A stretch of DNA of 64,000 nucleotides from Cryptococcus deneoformans JEC21 (GCF_000091045.1 NC_006692.1:327221-391220); one strand, 5' to 3'. Shown: positions 46,348 to 58,876, numbered from the stretch's first letter. Notes: generated by a model from the sequence alone, not told the origin. Translations and numbers: made by a program.

Positions 46348-48385
46348 TTATCGTGAAAACTGTACTATGTCAGCAATGGCGGGCTGCCAAGGAGTAAAAT
46401 ACGCACCTGAATATCGTCAATCCTCAAAATCAACGCCACCGTCTCAGTCGCCAACTCCAAAGCACTCGTAGACACCAGCAAAGGTTGAACCACGTTCTCC
46501 TCCAAAATGTTACTGATAATTCCCTTCTTCACATTAATACCTGCATTCCGGTCACCAAGAGCGTGCTTGTTTCTCAGCTCCGTGACGATGGCAATGGGGT
46601 TAAGACCGGCGTTTTCAGCAAGGGTGGTAGGGATGACTTCGAGAGCTTCGGCGAATGCTTGGAAGCAATAAGCCTCTTTACCCTTGAGAGTGTGGGAATA
46701 ATCTGTCAGAAGACGAGAGACATGGATTTCAGGAGCACCACCGCCGGCAATCAACGCACTAGGACAGATCAGCGAACGCTTGAACAGCTGAAACAACGAA
46801 CGACTTACCGCTTCTTCACAAGACATCTTACAACACACAAAGCATCGTGCAAACTCCTTTCACTCTCCTCAAGCACAAGCTCATTCGCACCCGTGCAAAC
46901 AACACTCACGGTCTTACCCGCGTTCTTAACACCAGTGACCTTAACGACCTTGGCGCCGGACTGGTTAGTTTCCTCCACCAACTCTGCAGAACCGAGCTTG
47001 TCCTCGGTAAAGGCCTCAATGTCGGCCACGGGCTTGGCACCGGTGGACTTGGCAATAAAGTCGATTTCGTCTCTCTCGATATCCTTGATGACGAGGATCT
47101 TGAGCTTGGCAAGGAAGTGAAGAGAAAGATCGGTGACGGCGTCGCGGAGGATGGATTTTTGAATGAGGAGAACGTTACAGCCAGTCTTCTTGATACGCTT
47201 GCAGAGGTTGAGGAGATATTGTCGCTCTTCCTTCAAGATCTTGTCCATCTGACGGTAGTCGTTAACTACGATCTGATTGTCCATCTGCAGAAAAGTTAGC
47301 GTAGTTTCTGATTCAATGAACTACGGAGCGAATCCACATACGTCGGGCTTAGGACTACTAAGCTGGAATTGAATCAAACCAATCTTAGCCTTCTCCATCC
47401 TTGTAGGTCCTCCGGCGTTAGTCATCGCGATTTGGTTCAGCGCCAAACCCTCAACCAGCTCAGTGTCTTCAATCGTCCCGCCGACTTTCTTCACTATTCT
47501 GATATCTCTCAAGTCGACATTGGAAGAGGCGGAGGTGACGAGTCGGGTGACGGCGGATACGGCGATGGGTGCAAGGGTTGAGGAGTATTGGGAAACGATC
47601 TAAATTTTTATTAAGTATACAACATCCACCTTCAAAAGACATAATAACCAACCTTGGAATTCAGACTTGTTCGGGCAGCACGCAACAAGCTCTCTCGGTC
47701 GTTCAGATCAACAGGCATGCTTATACCCTCGAGGAACTCGACAGCCTTGGAAGCGGCGTTCTGGAAAGACTGGGCTACCGTTGTGGGATGGATACCTTGA
47801 GCAAGTAACTGTTCGGCGGCGGATAGCAGACTTCCGGCAAGAACGACAACACTGGTGGTACCATCTCCGGCCTCGATATCCTGAGCTTGTGAGAGCTCAA
47901 CAAGCTGAAATAATTGACTGTGAGTGCAGGAAGACTGAATCTGATTCGGCACATACCATTCGTGCAGCAGGGTGGAGTACCGCCATGTGCTTGAGGATGG
48001 TAGCGCCGTCGTTGGTGATGACGACTTCTCCATTACTGGTTTGGATCTGACCAAAGCATAGAGTATAAGCGATGATGTTTCGAGCCGCATTTTCAAACTC
48101 CTTACCATCTTGTCCATTCCCTTGGGTCCCAAACTAGTTCGCACGGCGTCCGCAACGGCTATAGATCCCAGTTAGCATGACTTCACGGCCGTCAAATAAT
48201 CCGAGGATACCCTTCGCCGCGTTCATGTTGGACAACCTGACCTCAGTAGGTCTCCCCTGCACTCATCTGTCAGCACAAAGCGGCGTACGACCAATCACAC
48301 CGAAGTCTAGACGAACCTTATCGGTGAAAGAGCTGTCGGAGATTGAGGCTCCAGGGCCTGAAGGAGCTACTGCTGCTGAAGCCAT
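46348..48385 (-). CDS. CCT4: Chaperonin CCT/TRiC subunit delta
   Basis: One of eight subunits of the cytosolic chaperonin that folds actin and tubulin. Exons 48385-48317, 48256-48211, 48158-48106, 48046-47957, 47904-47653, 47599-47342, 47284-46809, 46758-46407 and 46359-46348 give 535 residues, normal for the subunit. The ATP site is seen in [12 protein letters not shown] and [12 protein letters not shown]. The apical domain has [20 protein letters not shown], which separates delta from other subunits, and the C-terminal part has [15 protein letters not shown] and [11 protein letters not shown]. The last exon encodes only FSR and the stop, matching the usual ending after DDIQ. The 3' end is 98 bp from the convergent dehydrogenase locus. 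The 5' end is 240 bp from the divergent HP1 gene. Confidence 0.95.
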
Positions 48386-48625
48386 TTTGTGGGACTGTAC
48401 AGAGGCGAAAGAAGGACTTATGGATGATTGGAAGTGTATAGAATCGCTGGGATCTTTCGTGTCATCGAGCGCGCGGTGGAGAATGGTGGGATAAAAGACG
48501 ATAAAATGACGTGGAAGATATTTGAGCGCGTTTCAACATGACCCAGCCGAGGGGAAAGACAAGTCGCGCGAACAGCAGCCCTGGTAACAGTAGAGCATCG
48601 AGAAGAGATCACACAGACGCCCGCC
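48386..48625. promoter_or_regulatory. Short bidirectional promoter, CCT4 / HP1
   Basis: Only 240 bp separate the two divergent start codons. Both genes must share this region, including their leaders. No clear TATA box seen. Confidence 0.6.
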
Positions 48626-49574
48626 ATGCCAGTGGTAAAGAAGGAAGAACTATCCCAGAAGAAGGATTCGGAGTCAGAGGAGTCTGGCGTGGAGGATGAA
48701 TATGAAGTGGAAAAGGTCATCAAGCATCGAGGGAAGGGGGTGAGTAACGCCCAATTATTGCGTCCTCGATTGCGCCTACATGCATGAAAAGCTTACCATG
48801 AATCTTATTGTTCTGTTGATGACAGAAAAACATTGAGTGTGAGCACCATTCATAGTTGTTGATATGTAAAACTGATCTTGAAGTATAGTCCTTGTTCGTT
48901 GGAAAGGATATGGCCCAGAGTACGACACTTGGGAACCCACCGAGAATGTGTATGTCTTACTTGAATTCTCACACAAGCGTATCGTTGATTTGAGAAGTGC
49001 GAGTGCAGAAGAAGCTGTCGCTGCGTATTGGGAATCACAAGATAAGACGGCCGCAGCGCCCAGAAAGCGAGGACGTCAAGAAGCATATACTGCTTCGCAG
49101 GCATCTATAACTCCCAAACCCGAATCATCCAAGCAAGCCGCAAAGAAGGCACGGACAAGTACAGCAGCAAATGGAATCAAGGCATCTGTGGATAAAGGGG
49201 AAGGGGATGAAGGAGCATCGGACGATGATATTGACCGGCAATACAGCGGGAATCTCGACAAATACAATGACCTGAAGAACTGGGAGAATGTGGTCCAAAA
49301 TATTGAAACAGTTGAACAGGGAGAAGGCGGTCAATTGATTGTTTACGCTACCATGTATGTCTTAAGCGACATCATTTTCTTGCGCTGAGCTAACTGTTCC
49401 CCAGGAAGGGAGGCGAAAAGGTGACTATACCGACTGAAGTAGCCTATAGAAAGTGCCCATTGAAATGCCTTTACTTCTATCAGAAACATTTGAAGTGCGT
49501 CACACATTGCCCCACTTGATGACATTGGCTGATTTACGGATCTCAGGTGGAGACCGGTAGATGAAAACGAATGA
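48626..49574 (+). CDS. Heterochromatin protein 1 (chromodomain and chromoshadow)
   Basis: HP1/Swi6-type proteins bind H3K9-methylated nucleosomes and silence repeats and centromeres. Exons 48626-48739, 48826-48838, 48889-49354, 49405-49494 and 49547-49574 give 236 residues. The chromodomain (about 28-75) reads YEVEKVIKHRGKGKNIEFLV, then RWKGYGPEYDTWEPTENV, with the Tyr and Trp of the methyl-lysine cage. A 13-nt exon supplies KNIE and the first base of the next codon. The hinge has basic clusters (APRKRGRQEA, KQAAKKART) suited to DNA or RNA binding. The C-terminal chromoshadow domain reads WENVVQNIETVEQ, PTEVAYRKCPLKCLYFYQKH and KWRP. It is divergent from CCT4. RDP1, a possible partner pathway, lies 23 kb away. 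Confidence 0.92.
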
Positions 49575-50312
49575 GAATCATAGAATACTGTTTTGACGAA
49601 TAACTGTTTCTTTGTATTATCGAATAAATAGCATGTGCCTATGTATAAGAAGCAACCATTATGGTTCACTGTCAAGGTTGCAAGGCTTGACTAATGGCCC
49701 TGATATAATCCACAATATGCAGCAATCAAAAAAGCGAAACACCAGATTTTAGACTTGCCATAGATGGCCATGGATTGATTGTAAGGCCGCATAATTAGTT
49801 GACCTCTGTGCTTGCTTTGATGTGTTGTTGCTCAGGTTTCATTCAATTTCTATTTTGTCACTGCGGAATAACCGATTGTAGGCCCATTTTATGCATCCAT
49901 ATCTGTATGCTTTTCAATGTCACTACCTAAACTAGATTTATATGCATGAAACTCCATTCTGTCGTGCATGCAGATAAAGTGTTCTTTCGTCGTTTGCCGC
50001 TGTATTCATTCGTCTTTTATTATTGTATGAATAAATTTCCCACGGTATTTATCGAGAATTTAGTTTTGAGAGCAAGAGTCGAGTTCACCACAAAAACAAC
50101 AAAATTACCTCTTTCATTTAACAACTTCCTCGTTTACTCCCATAATCTACATCAGATCCTCTCGAGGACGTCCCACCATTACAACCCTACGTTCACTTCT
50201 TCCAAAGTCACTCACGCGCATTGTCAGGCGCACTCCCATCCAGCTTATCGCTCGCCAATACTCAGCCCCAGCCTCTAAACTCACCCTATCGCCTCTAAGG
50301 AATTACCTCAAA
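49575..50312. other. Intergenic region
   Basis: About 740 bp between HP1 and the ArgRS gene. CT-rich sequence near 50160-50300 fits the promoter and leader of the latter. Nothing else seen. Confidence 0.45.
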
Positions 50313-52394
50313 ATGGCTTCTCTCCAAGCTTCGGATATCCCCCAAAAGTACTCTCTCCCCACTATACCTGAGATTCAGGGTGTGGACCCCACCAGGAGCG
50401 TAGTCGAGGCATTCAAGATTGCCGCGGCTAAGCTTGTGGCGGATGCCTGGGAGGAGGATGTTGCGAAGATTTACCCTGCTGTTGAGATGGGCAAGAAGGG
50501 TGCCGACCTTTCCGTTGCTGTGGTTAGGTTCAAAAGGGGAAAGCCCGCCGATTTGGAAGTTTGGACAAAGAAGGTCATTGACAGTGTAGGTAAAGAGCTG
50601 TCATGAGTACAAAGGAGAGTACTGATATGGGCCGAGTAGTTCAAGGCAGATGTCTTTTTCTCTGGCCTGAAGTCTCCTGACAACAAATTCCTCCATTTTA
50701 CCTTCAAGTGAGCATCGACTTTCGTGCAAGGTATAAAATCTGATGTCGGTCATAGCAAAGAATCATTTGCCTACCATCTCCTTCGTCAAATCAACCTCAC
50801 TGCGGCCGCGTCTGTCGCTGACCCCTCTAATCACACTCTCGCCTACGGTACCACCACTGAAGGCGCCGGCAAGCATCTCGTTGTCGACTTCTCCTCTCCC
50901 AACATTGCCAAACCATTCCACGCTGGTCACTTGCGAAGTACTATTATTGGTGCCGTTATTTGCAACCTCCACGAGGCTAACGGCTGGAAGGTTACAAGGT
51001 TGAATTACCTCGGTGACTGGGGAACTCAGTACGGTCTCTTATCCGTTGGTTTTGACAAATACGGAAACGAGGAGGAGTTAGTAAAGGACCCTATCCACCA
51101 CTTGTTCCAGGTCTACGTCAAGATCAACAACGCGAGGGATGAACAGAAGAAGAAGTTTGAGGCAGGCGAGACTATTCCAGATGAGGAGAACATCCACTTG
51201 TTGGCTAAGAAGGTCTTCAAGGACATGGAGGACGGTAGGTGTCTATCGATGTCTATCTGCGAAAATTATGTACATTATCTTACATGTCTTCAGGCGAGCC
51301 CAAGGCAATTGCCCAGTGGGCCCGATTCCGAGATCTCTCTATCGAGAAGCTCAAGGGCACCTACAAGAAGCTCAACGTTCATTTTGATGTCTACTGGGGT
51401 GAATCCCAAGTTTCTGAGGAATCCATGGAGCGGGCTGTCAGGATCGTTCAGGAGAAGAACTTGACTTGTGAGGACCGAGGAGCTTTGTTGGTCGATTTGA
51501 CCAAGTTCAAGATGGACAAAGCCATCGTCAGGAAGGGTGATGGTACTTCTATCTACCTTACCCGAGATCTTGGTGGTGCCTACGACAAGTACCAGAAGTA
51601 CAAATTCGACAAGCACATCTACGTCGTCCAGGCCGCTCAGACCTTGCACTTCAACCAGCTTTTCAAGACTCTTGAACTCATGGGCGAACCTTACGCTGAC
51701 AAACTTGAGCACGTTACTTTCGGTCTTGTCAAGGGTATGTCTACCAGGAAGGGCACCGTTGTCTTCTTGGAAGACATCATCGCCGAGGCTACCGATGTCA
51801 TGCACGAGCAGATGAAGAGCAACGAGGCCAAGTACGCTCAAGTCGAGGACCCCGAGGGCACTAGTGCCATCATTGGTACCACTGCCGTCAAGATCCAAGA
51901 CATGGCTGGTAGGAGGTAAGCTTCCCAACCGAAGCGCGTATTGAATTGTCAGCTAACCTGCTTGTAGGATTAACGATTATGACTTTGACATCAAGCGATG
52001 TACCTCTTTTGAAGGCGATTTCGGACCCTTCATCCAATACTCTCACGTTCGTCTTTGTTCCGTTCAGCGAAAGAACCCCAATGTTCTCGTTCCGCAATCT
52101 ATCAATGAAATTGATCTTTCCATCCTCAATGAGCCCAAGGTCAACGACATCATCATGCATCTCGCCCTTTATCCCACCCACGTCCGAAACGCTTTCCTCC
52201 AAAGTGAACCTAGCCAACTTGTTACGTGGTGTTTCAAGTTGGGTCACTTGGTCGGTGCTGCTTGGGAGACTGTCAAAGTCACTGGTCAGGAGGAAGAAAT
52301 TGCCAAGGCGAGGTTATTCTTCTACGTCACTACCAGGGAGGTTTTGGCGAGCGCGATGAGGATGTTGAGTTTGACTCCAATCGAGAGGATGTAA
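50313..52394 (+). CDS. RRS1: Arginyl-tRNA synthetase, cytosolic
   Basis: It charges tRNA-Arg with arginine. Exons 50313-50585, 50640-50707, 50756-51234, 51294-51915 and 51968-52394 give 622 residues. The N-terminal tRNA-binding domain is followed by the class I signature [19 protein letters not shown] (HIGH-type) at about residue 148, [11 protein letters not shown], the arginine-pocket region [13 protein letters not shown], and the second signature GMSTRKG. The C-terminal helical DALR anticodon-binding domain ends with SLTPIERM, typical of the eukaryotic enzymes. No mitochondrial presequence is seen at this start, although fungal genes of this type often serve both compartments by alternative starts. 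Confidence 0.96.
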
Positions 52395-52721
52395 ATGGTG
52401 GTCAAGGTTTAGAAGTGGTATTAGTAGATGCATATTTTATTACTGGGATATCTAGCTATTTCATCTCCTGTCCCGCATAAACATGGTCTGTCTATTGTCA
52501 TTTGCGCCGCATTCATCAATGCAAAAGGCAACGAAGAAGAACTGAACAACGAACGGCGGACAACAACTTCATAATTTTCGAAAATCACGTGATGTAGTAC
52601 ATTCCTCTCTTTCGAGCTTTGCGCCGCGCTCCTCGTCCGTCGCGCCCTCCCATGTTTAGATCTTACTCATTCGATTGAGTGAAAGCATTTGAAAGAGCAT
52701 ACAGTACAAATTTCAGCAATC
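52395..52721. other. Intergenic region
   Basis: About 330 bp, 3' end of the ArgRS gene and promoter of the RWD gene. Nothing else seen. Confidence 0.45.
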
Positions 52722-53822
52722 ATGGCTGGTGGGTACTTTTGTAGCGGGATTTTTGGAAACACAAAGGCTGATCAGTTTATAGACTACAGAGCTATTTTAG
52801 ACGAAGAATTCGAAGTTTGTCTGGGCAATTGTTTTCAACCATTGTTCTAACAAATGCTGATATGTGTTGTCTCGCCAGGTTTTGGACTCTATCTTCCCGG
52901 AGGAGACAGAAAGTGCGTTCTATGACTTCTGCTCAGGAGATAACTGACTGTCGCATAGAAATCAATGACACATCTTTGTCAATACGTATCGAACCCGAAG
53001 AACCCAACTCTGCCCATCCCTGTAAGGCTCCCAAAGTCCTTGGACGATATTGACTAACGACTTCGACTGCTACAGTGACACTTAACCTCATATTCGAATA
53101 CCCTGAAACATATCCTGACGTTATTCCTGAACTCATCATTGAAGCCATCGATGAAGAGTCCGGAGACTTGACGGAAGAGGAAAGGGAGAAGGTGCTTGGC
53201 GAGTTGAATTCGATTGTACGTTGGCTCCCAAAGGCATGAAGAGTTGGCAGAGTACTGATCTGAAATGATAGGCAGAGGAGTCTTTGGGGATGGCCATGAG
53301 CTTTACTATCGCTTCTGCGGCCAGGGAAGCATTGGGCGTCGTAATTTCTGAGAGATTGCGGAAGGAGAAAGAAGAGGACGACCGACGCACGAGAGAGTAT
53401 GAAGAGGTATGGTTGTACTGTTGATCGTTCATGAAATTAGAAAACTAACCATCTCTAAGGCTGAAGCAGCCAGGACTCGCGGCACCCCTCTCACACCCGA
53501 CGCTTTCAATGTCTGGCGTAAGGCGTTCACTGCAGAGCTCGCCGCCAAGCGCGAAAAGGCTGAAGAAGATCGCATCCGAGCTCTTCCTCCTAAGGAACGA
53601 GAGGACTACAGGAAGAGGAGGGAGAGACCAACCGGCAAACAGCTGTTCGAGAACTCCAAGGTGCTCGCTACAAGTGACGAAGCTTTGTATGAAGAGGGAG
53701 CTGAGGAAGTCGACTTCAGCAAATACACTAGAGAGGAACGAGAAAAGGAGAGAAGGAAGGAAGAAGAAGAAGAGGAAAGAAGAAGAAGGGGTTTGGTCGA
53801 GGGAGACAGTGATGGCGAATAG
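52722..53822 (+). CDS. GIR2: RWD-domain protein, RWDD1/GIR2-like
   Basis: Seven exons (52722-52728, 52783-52814, 52879-52912, 52959-53021, 53076-53215, 53272-53406, 53460-53822) give 257 residues. The RWD domain covers about 1-115: YRAILDEEFEVLDSIFPEE at the start and LTLNLIFEYPETYPDVIPEL, with the YPxxxP signature. Then comes a helical charged region and the acidic/basic C-terminus (KYTREEREKERRKEEEEEE). This matches RWDD1/Gir2, which bind the DRG2/Rbg2 GTPase and the Gcn1 translation-control factor. The symbol follows yeast by domain layout and length only. The first exon is just 7 nt (ATG GCT G), so the start depends on correct splicing of a 54-bp intron. Confidence 0.85.
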
Positions 53823-54234
53823 GCGAGTAATACTGTTGACATGATACATGTTTTTATAGTAAGCGATATGGCAGCTACAACTTTGCAACCCCCATAGGCT
53901 TCCAAGTCTTCAAGTGCGTCCCTACAGCTACGATTTTGCCAGAGTGCTTGACCTTGATCTTTATTTTTTGACAACAAATGACATCAGCTCAGCAAAACAG
54001 CACAAATGCCACAACGTTCTGACGTCGCCAAGCCGACAATAATTCAACTGTCAAGTCTCGAATAATCCCCGTTTCTTCTCACATGTGAAAGCTCCGTCTT
54101 AAGCCTTGAACATTTGGCCGAACTCCATTGCAGCACCTTCGAAAAATGTATTTCGGCTCGAAATGAATGCGCGAAAGAGAAAAGGCACCCGCCAATCGTG
54201 CGCAATTCTTCATATGAGATTATGATTACTTACT
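53823..54234. other. Intergenic region with possible last exon of the thioesterase gene
   Basis: A minus-strand segment at 54156-54099 preceded by an AG acceptor reads RNTFFEGAAMEFGQMFKA followed by a stop. It looks like a genuine C-terminal exon but I cannot join it in frame to the thioesterase-like gene at 54235-54842. Confidence 0.35.
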
Positions 54235-54842
54235 TCACATCTCAAATTTGCTAATGTTGGTGTACATTTGAGTACCTGTATGTCGATAATTAAATCGGTG
54301 CCCAAAGTAACCGGATGCAGATACTGTGTCTCCATTGAAAGCGATACGCCAGCCATCATGGGCGGACCCCAGAAAGTTGGTGTATGAAGATGAACTAGGG
54401 CAGCCGATGTCAGCCTTTGCGGTGCGAGTCACAAGTTACAAATCACAACAAGTTTGAGTTGGTTTTTATTTTATATTTTATTGTCAGCAACATTTTAGCG
54501 GTGATATGAAACGCGTATATAACTCTAAGAGCGGCTTACGTATCAACAAGCCAAGATATGGCAGCTCCATGTATGTTTCCGATCAAGTTGGTCATATCTG
54601 AAGTCATGAGCTCATGGTCAGTTTCCCAAAAAGTCGCTGAACATCGAGATTTTCTCACCTTCGGTCACGACCCCTTCATACCTCATTCTCCACCCATCCA
54701 CCTTTCTCCTTCCTTTTACATCTTCAGGCGGGACATCATCCGTGTCGATGATTTTGATTGAACGTGCCAATGAGGGGGCAAAGCCTGCTGAGGTAGTTAT
54801 AGCTTGGAACAACTCCTGGTCTGCTTTGGTTGCAAGGGGCAT
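54235..54842 (-). CDS. Hotdog thioesterase-like protein, C-terminus unclear
   Basis: Exons 54842-54659, 54597-54540 and 54394-54235 join in frame to 133 residues. DMTNLIGNIHGAAISWLVDT has the layout of the hotdog-fold thioesterase motif (NxxGxxHGGA), which forms the acyl-CoA site. The second family Gly of HGGA is Ala here. The expected C-terminal half is weak: GSAHDGWRIAFNGDTVSASG and YRHTG are followed by a stop, and a plausible further exon at 54156-54099 does not connect. Either the gene has an exon that I missed or the locus is damaged. The start at 54842 is the first ATG in frame; an extended N-terminus in upstream exons is possible. Substrate unknown. Confidence 0.5.
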
Positions 54843-56060
54843 CTTGTTGACGCTTGACACTTGAGGTTGTGGAGGATCGAGACCAAAAACTTCCACTATT
54901 ACCGAAAGATACAGAGATTATTGGTACAATAAGGGACCTGAGGACGGGGCAGAGGATTTGATAATTCGGTGTCCGTCCGATCCCAAACAAATATGACTGC
55001 GTCGATTCAACTGAATGTAGTGAATGTCGCTGTGCGGTTGTTAGGCTGCGATTTGCTGTCAAGGTGCTCGCTACCGGTTCTACGACTGCACTGTAAGTAA
55101 CGTGTGTAAGCTCCTCGTTATCTCTCCCAGAATGAAAAAGATCTTGATAAAGCGTTACCTGTTTTCGTGACTGGACCATGACAGCTGATGGATACGAAGT
55201 TATTTTAGCCGGAAGAGAAAGGCGACGTAATAGCCGAACAAGCGGTGAAGGGCCGGGCGGGGCCAAAAATCAAGAAGGCCGAGGGCTTCCGTTCGCTTCG
55301 CTTCATTGCATCTGCGAACAATTGCTTATCCCTTGCGTGAGGAAAAGCCGCTGGCTTATCGTTCTTGCATCTTTCTTGAGAGATTCTACGAATTTTTTAA
55401 AACCATGTTGAATATTCATTGAGTACCTCAAGTACTTGCCGTTCGTCCTTTTCCGGGGCTGTCACTTTCAACGGCTGAGACCGACGGTCGCCAAAAACTG
55501 ATCAGAAGAGAAGATGTATTTTGTGCAATGCTGATCCGGCGCTTCTAGTAGCGCGCTTACAGCTATAAGAAGCCCCCATTATTTTCTATCATGCCCATTG
55601 ATTTGAATATCAAGTTGGTCATTTCCACCGGATTATTCAGATTTTGTCCTTTTGGCCTTCAGTCGATCAGTCTGTCATAATATCAATATTCACCCTCCGC
55701 GTCGCACGCAGTACTACTACGACGGAGTACTGCCATAATAACAGAAAGTAACTGTATGTATAACTATAGGTTTTTACAATCCAGTTTATCTTTTTACTGC
55801 AGGAAAGAAGTTGTGGGCGTGCTTCTGTATGAAGGGACAAGGCCTGTGGATGTTTATTGTTCACTCTATTATCATCGGGTGCTGGGATGATGATACATCA
55901 ATCTACTACCGTCCTCGACTGCGTCAGACTAATCGTAATGCTGGAACCTTTATATATTGCAGTTAGTTAAAGCTCCAGCCAATATCTAACTACATTACTA
56001 ATTAACCCGAGGCTGAAAACGAGTAGTAGTAGTAGCGGGGAGCTTTGAGTGATTTCGTGT
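54843..56060. other. Intergenic region
   Basis: About 1.2 kb. Minus-strand ORFs at 55266-54736 are not supported by splice signals or recognisable domains. A short GTA repeat (AGTAGTAGTAGTAG) occurs near 56022. Nothing else seen. Confidence 0.35.
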
Positions 56061-56110
56061 AACGATGCCACTGTTGTCCTCGTAGAGGCCGGAAAACACC
56101 TTATCCTCCG

Positions 56111-56263
56111 TCCCTAACGCCGTGCCTCCTCGCACGGTCCTCCTACTCTTCCTCTCTCCTTCTTCCCTCCCTCTCTCTCCTCTCGGCGCCCCAAAACTAC
56201 TTCCCTTTATTCCTCTCGTCCTTCTCCTTCTCTTCCTCCTACCCTCGTTCCTCTGTATTTTTA
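56111..56263 (-). repeat. Dispersed pyrimidine-rich repeat, copy B
   Basis: Second copy of the repeat at 33631-33781, same orientation. A further matching block (TGCCACTG...TCCTCG...GAGG) lies at 56061-56100 directly before it; in copy A the equivalent block is about 230 bp away. No reverse-transcriptase remnant is recognisable here. Confidence 0.8.
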
Positions 56264-58876
56264 CATTTCGGCTCAGCGGCAGCGCAGATCGATAGCAGGT
56301 TCCCACCATACTCTAACCCACCCACATGTTGTATAACTACAGTCAGTGATTCAGTGATGCAAGTAAAAAAAGTGAAACAAGAGTAATAGAGGACTAGAAC
56401 AAATATGGACCAGCAGTTACGAACGAGAGCCAAAAGAAGAGCTTCGGTACATCATCACTACACGAACGATGACCAATCCTTTGCTATATAGAAGCCCAAG
56501 TTCCAAAAAAAAATTGAAAATGGAAAAGAGCATCATACAGCAGAATGATGTGAATAAGTAGTAATAAAGAAGGGGCATCAAACGTGAAGCTTGTAAGGTT
56601 AAGTGGACGGTAGGGTGTTATAAAGAGTAGCAAATAACATGCGGAACGAAACAATCAGTCATTCGTCATGGCTTTTTGTCTTGGGCTCCTTCTCTTCTAG
56701 TAAGTAGAAATAAAACAAGGGAGAGGGAAGGAAAAAGGATGCGTTACCAGAAAATATTGATTCAAACCTTCTGGTATATGCACAGCAGAATAAATCGTCC
56801 GCAGCGACGTACGTATTCGTCACGGAAAACACCTGAACCCCGGAGAAAAAGGAGAAAGAAGCCAGAAGGGACGGAAAAAAAGGGAAAGTGTTTTTAATTA
56901 TTATTTCATCTTTCATCGTCACTGGGTTCCTATTTGAACTGGCCTTCGGTTTATTATCCATTTTTATGCTTTTTCGTCAAAAGTGGATCTTCCCTGTCTT
57001 TGAACCTTCAACTTACATCATGCACCTCAAATTCTTTGATTAATCTGTTGCGTGTTCTGTTTCGCTGCGCTGATTAAAAGATTGTATGCACTGGATCTGC
57101 ACCTGTACTCCGTGTCCTGTATTATTGTGATATTGAAGACAATGGGCATGGCGGTCTATTGTAGGTCATTCATAGAGCCAAAATTGTATCATGGCCCTAC
57201 TGAGCTCTGAGCTCACGAAGGATAACTAACCATGTGCTGCGTTATTCGTTGTTGTATGCTGTGAGATCGAGCCAGGAACAAGTATTTATGAGATCCACAT
57301 CGATCGATTATCGGTAATTTATCGGATCGACAGTTTGTGACCCTTCTTCCGTCGATCTCTGGCCTCAATAATTAATTAACTGGCCGACGATCACTTCACA
57401 TCAGTAACCCCTAATATGTGAGCTGATTAAAATTATGCATGCTTTTCTCATTCCTGAAATCTTTGAGTACATTGAGACATCCCTTGCTGCGTAACCGGTA
57501 ACTGGTTGAGCTCCAGTTATGAAATCCTTTCCTGTTACCCTGAGTGCAATAACTTGCTTACTTGTCCCTTATTACCAAAATGTCTGTATGTATCAATTTT
57601 CGAAACATTACAAGCTGTCCAAATTCACATCGTTAAGTGATCATCTCAGGGCAGCTGACAACCAGGCATAAGGAGAAAAGTCTACGGTAACTTTACCGAT
57701 CCGAGCTAGGAATAACTGCTTAATTCTCAGGTTCAGGGTGTTTTTTTTTCTCAATTACTTGTTAACGCTTAACGCTCAACTTCACCCGAAACCTCTTGAC
57801 CTGTAATATGTAATCCTTTCATGAAGAAGTCGGGGGCCATGGTGACAATCCTTGATTATTTACTCAGACTCCGCCTAACACGGATGAAAATGCATTATCG
57901 TCTATGTACGGCGAGTATTCTACCCGACCTTTGCGAATAGCAAATACAATGTCAGAACCTCTGGTCCTGAAAACCACGGCGTGACCTACATCATCGCTTT
58001 GCGTACGACGTTGTCGCAAAAACGAGAGCCGAAATACGGTTCTTGTTGATCAACAATACGAGCATTAAGGAACTGGACCCTTTCCACTATAGATCCCTTC
58101 GTAGAAGACGAGTAGCAGACTAGCGCCCGAAATGTAGTCTCCTTTCAGCATTGGTGCTTACAGTATCATTCGCTTCGGTCGGCTTCAGTTGATTTATCAA
58201 ACATCGATCACCATCTCTCCATTATCCATTTCCGAATATTCATGCGAGCTGCTAGATTTTTCAGGATTTTAGATGACCTTTACGGAAGATTTGGTATCAA
58301 TTACCAATATGGAGTTGTGCGATTGCGGGCAATATACAATGCTCACCCTTTGTTAATTATCGTTGTCTCAGCTTCCGTGTCTCAAGGAAGCAGGGCACCG
58401 AACATGACAATGTCCCGAGTATCAGTCTTTCGATCTTCTCTGCCGATCTTTAGACTGAAAGGGAATTAGACGAAGGGTGGGATAGAGCCTCTTACTGTCA
58501 GCATTTCTGTTGTCTGGCCCGAGTCTTTTCCTGTAGGGCATTGAATGAGATGAAGATGTTATCCTCCAGATCGTCCTCTTAACAGACACCTTTCCCGCCA
58601 TTCCTTCGCCTGACAGTAAAAGGGTTCAGGCATGTTGTTTCAAAAGGGGGTCAGGACCCTTTTCGCATGAGCCGGGTTGGTTTGGTGAACTTCTGCCATG
58701 TTTGCGAACTACAGCGGAAGCGAAAGCCTATAAGTAGCATTAATCTTCTTCATTCCCCTCCTCTTCCTTCTCAATCTGAAAAGCAGACCCACCAAAACGA
58801 CCTCCTTTCCCTCTAATCTTTGTACCGACCTTTGACCGATACAGTCCTTTTGCTCCAGTACCGGTCGATAATAGCC
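56264..58876. other. Gene-poor region
   Basis: About 2.6 kb, AT-rich, with only short ORFs. I see no transposase, RNA gene or conserved protein. The last 200 bp, with a CT-rich stretch near 58745-58815, form the promoter of the secreted protein gene. Confidence 0.4.
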
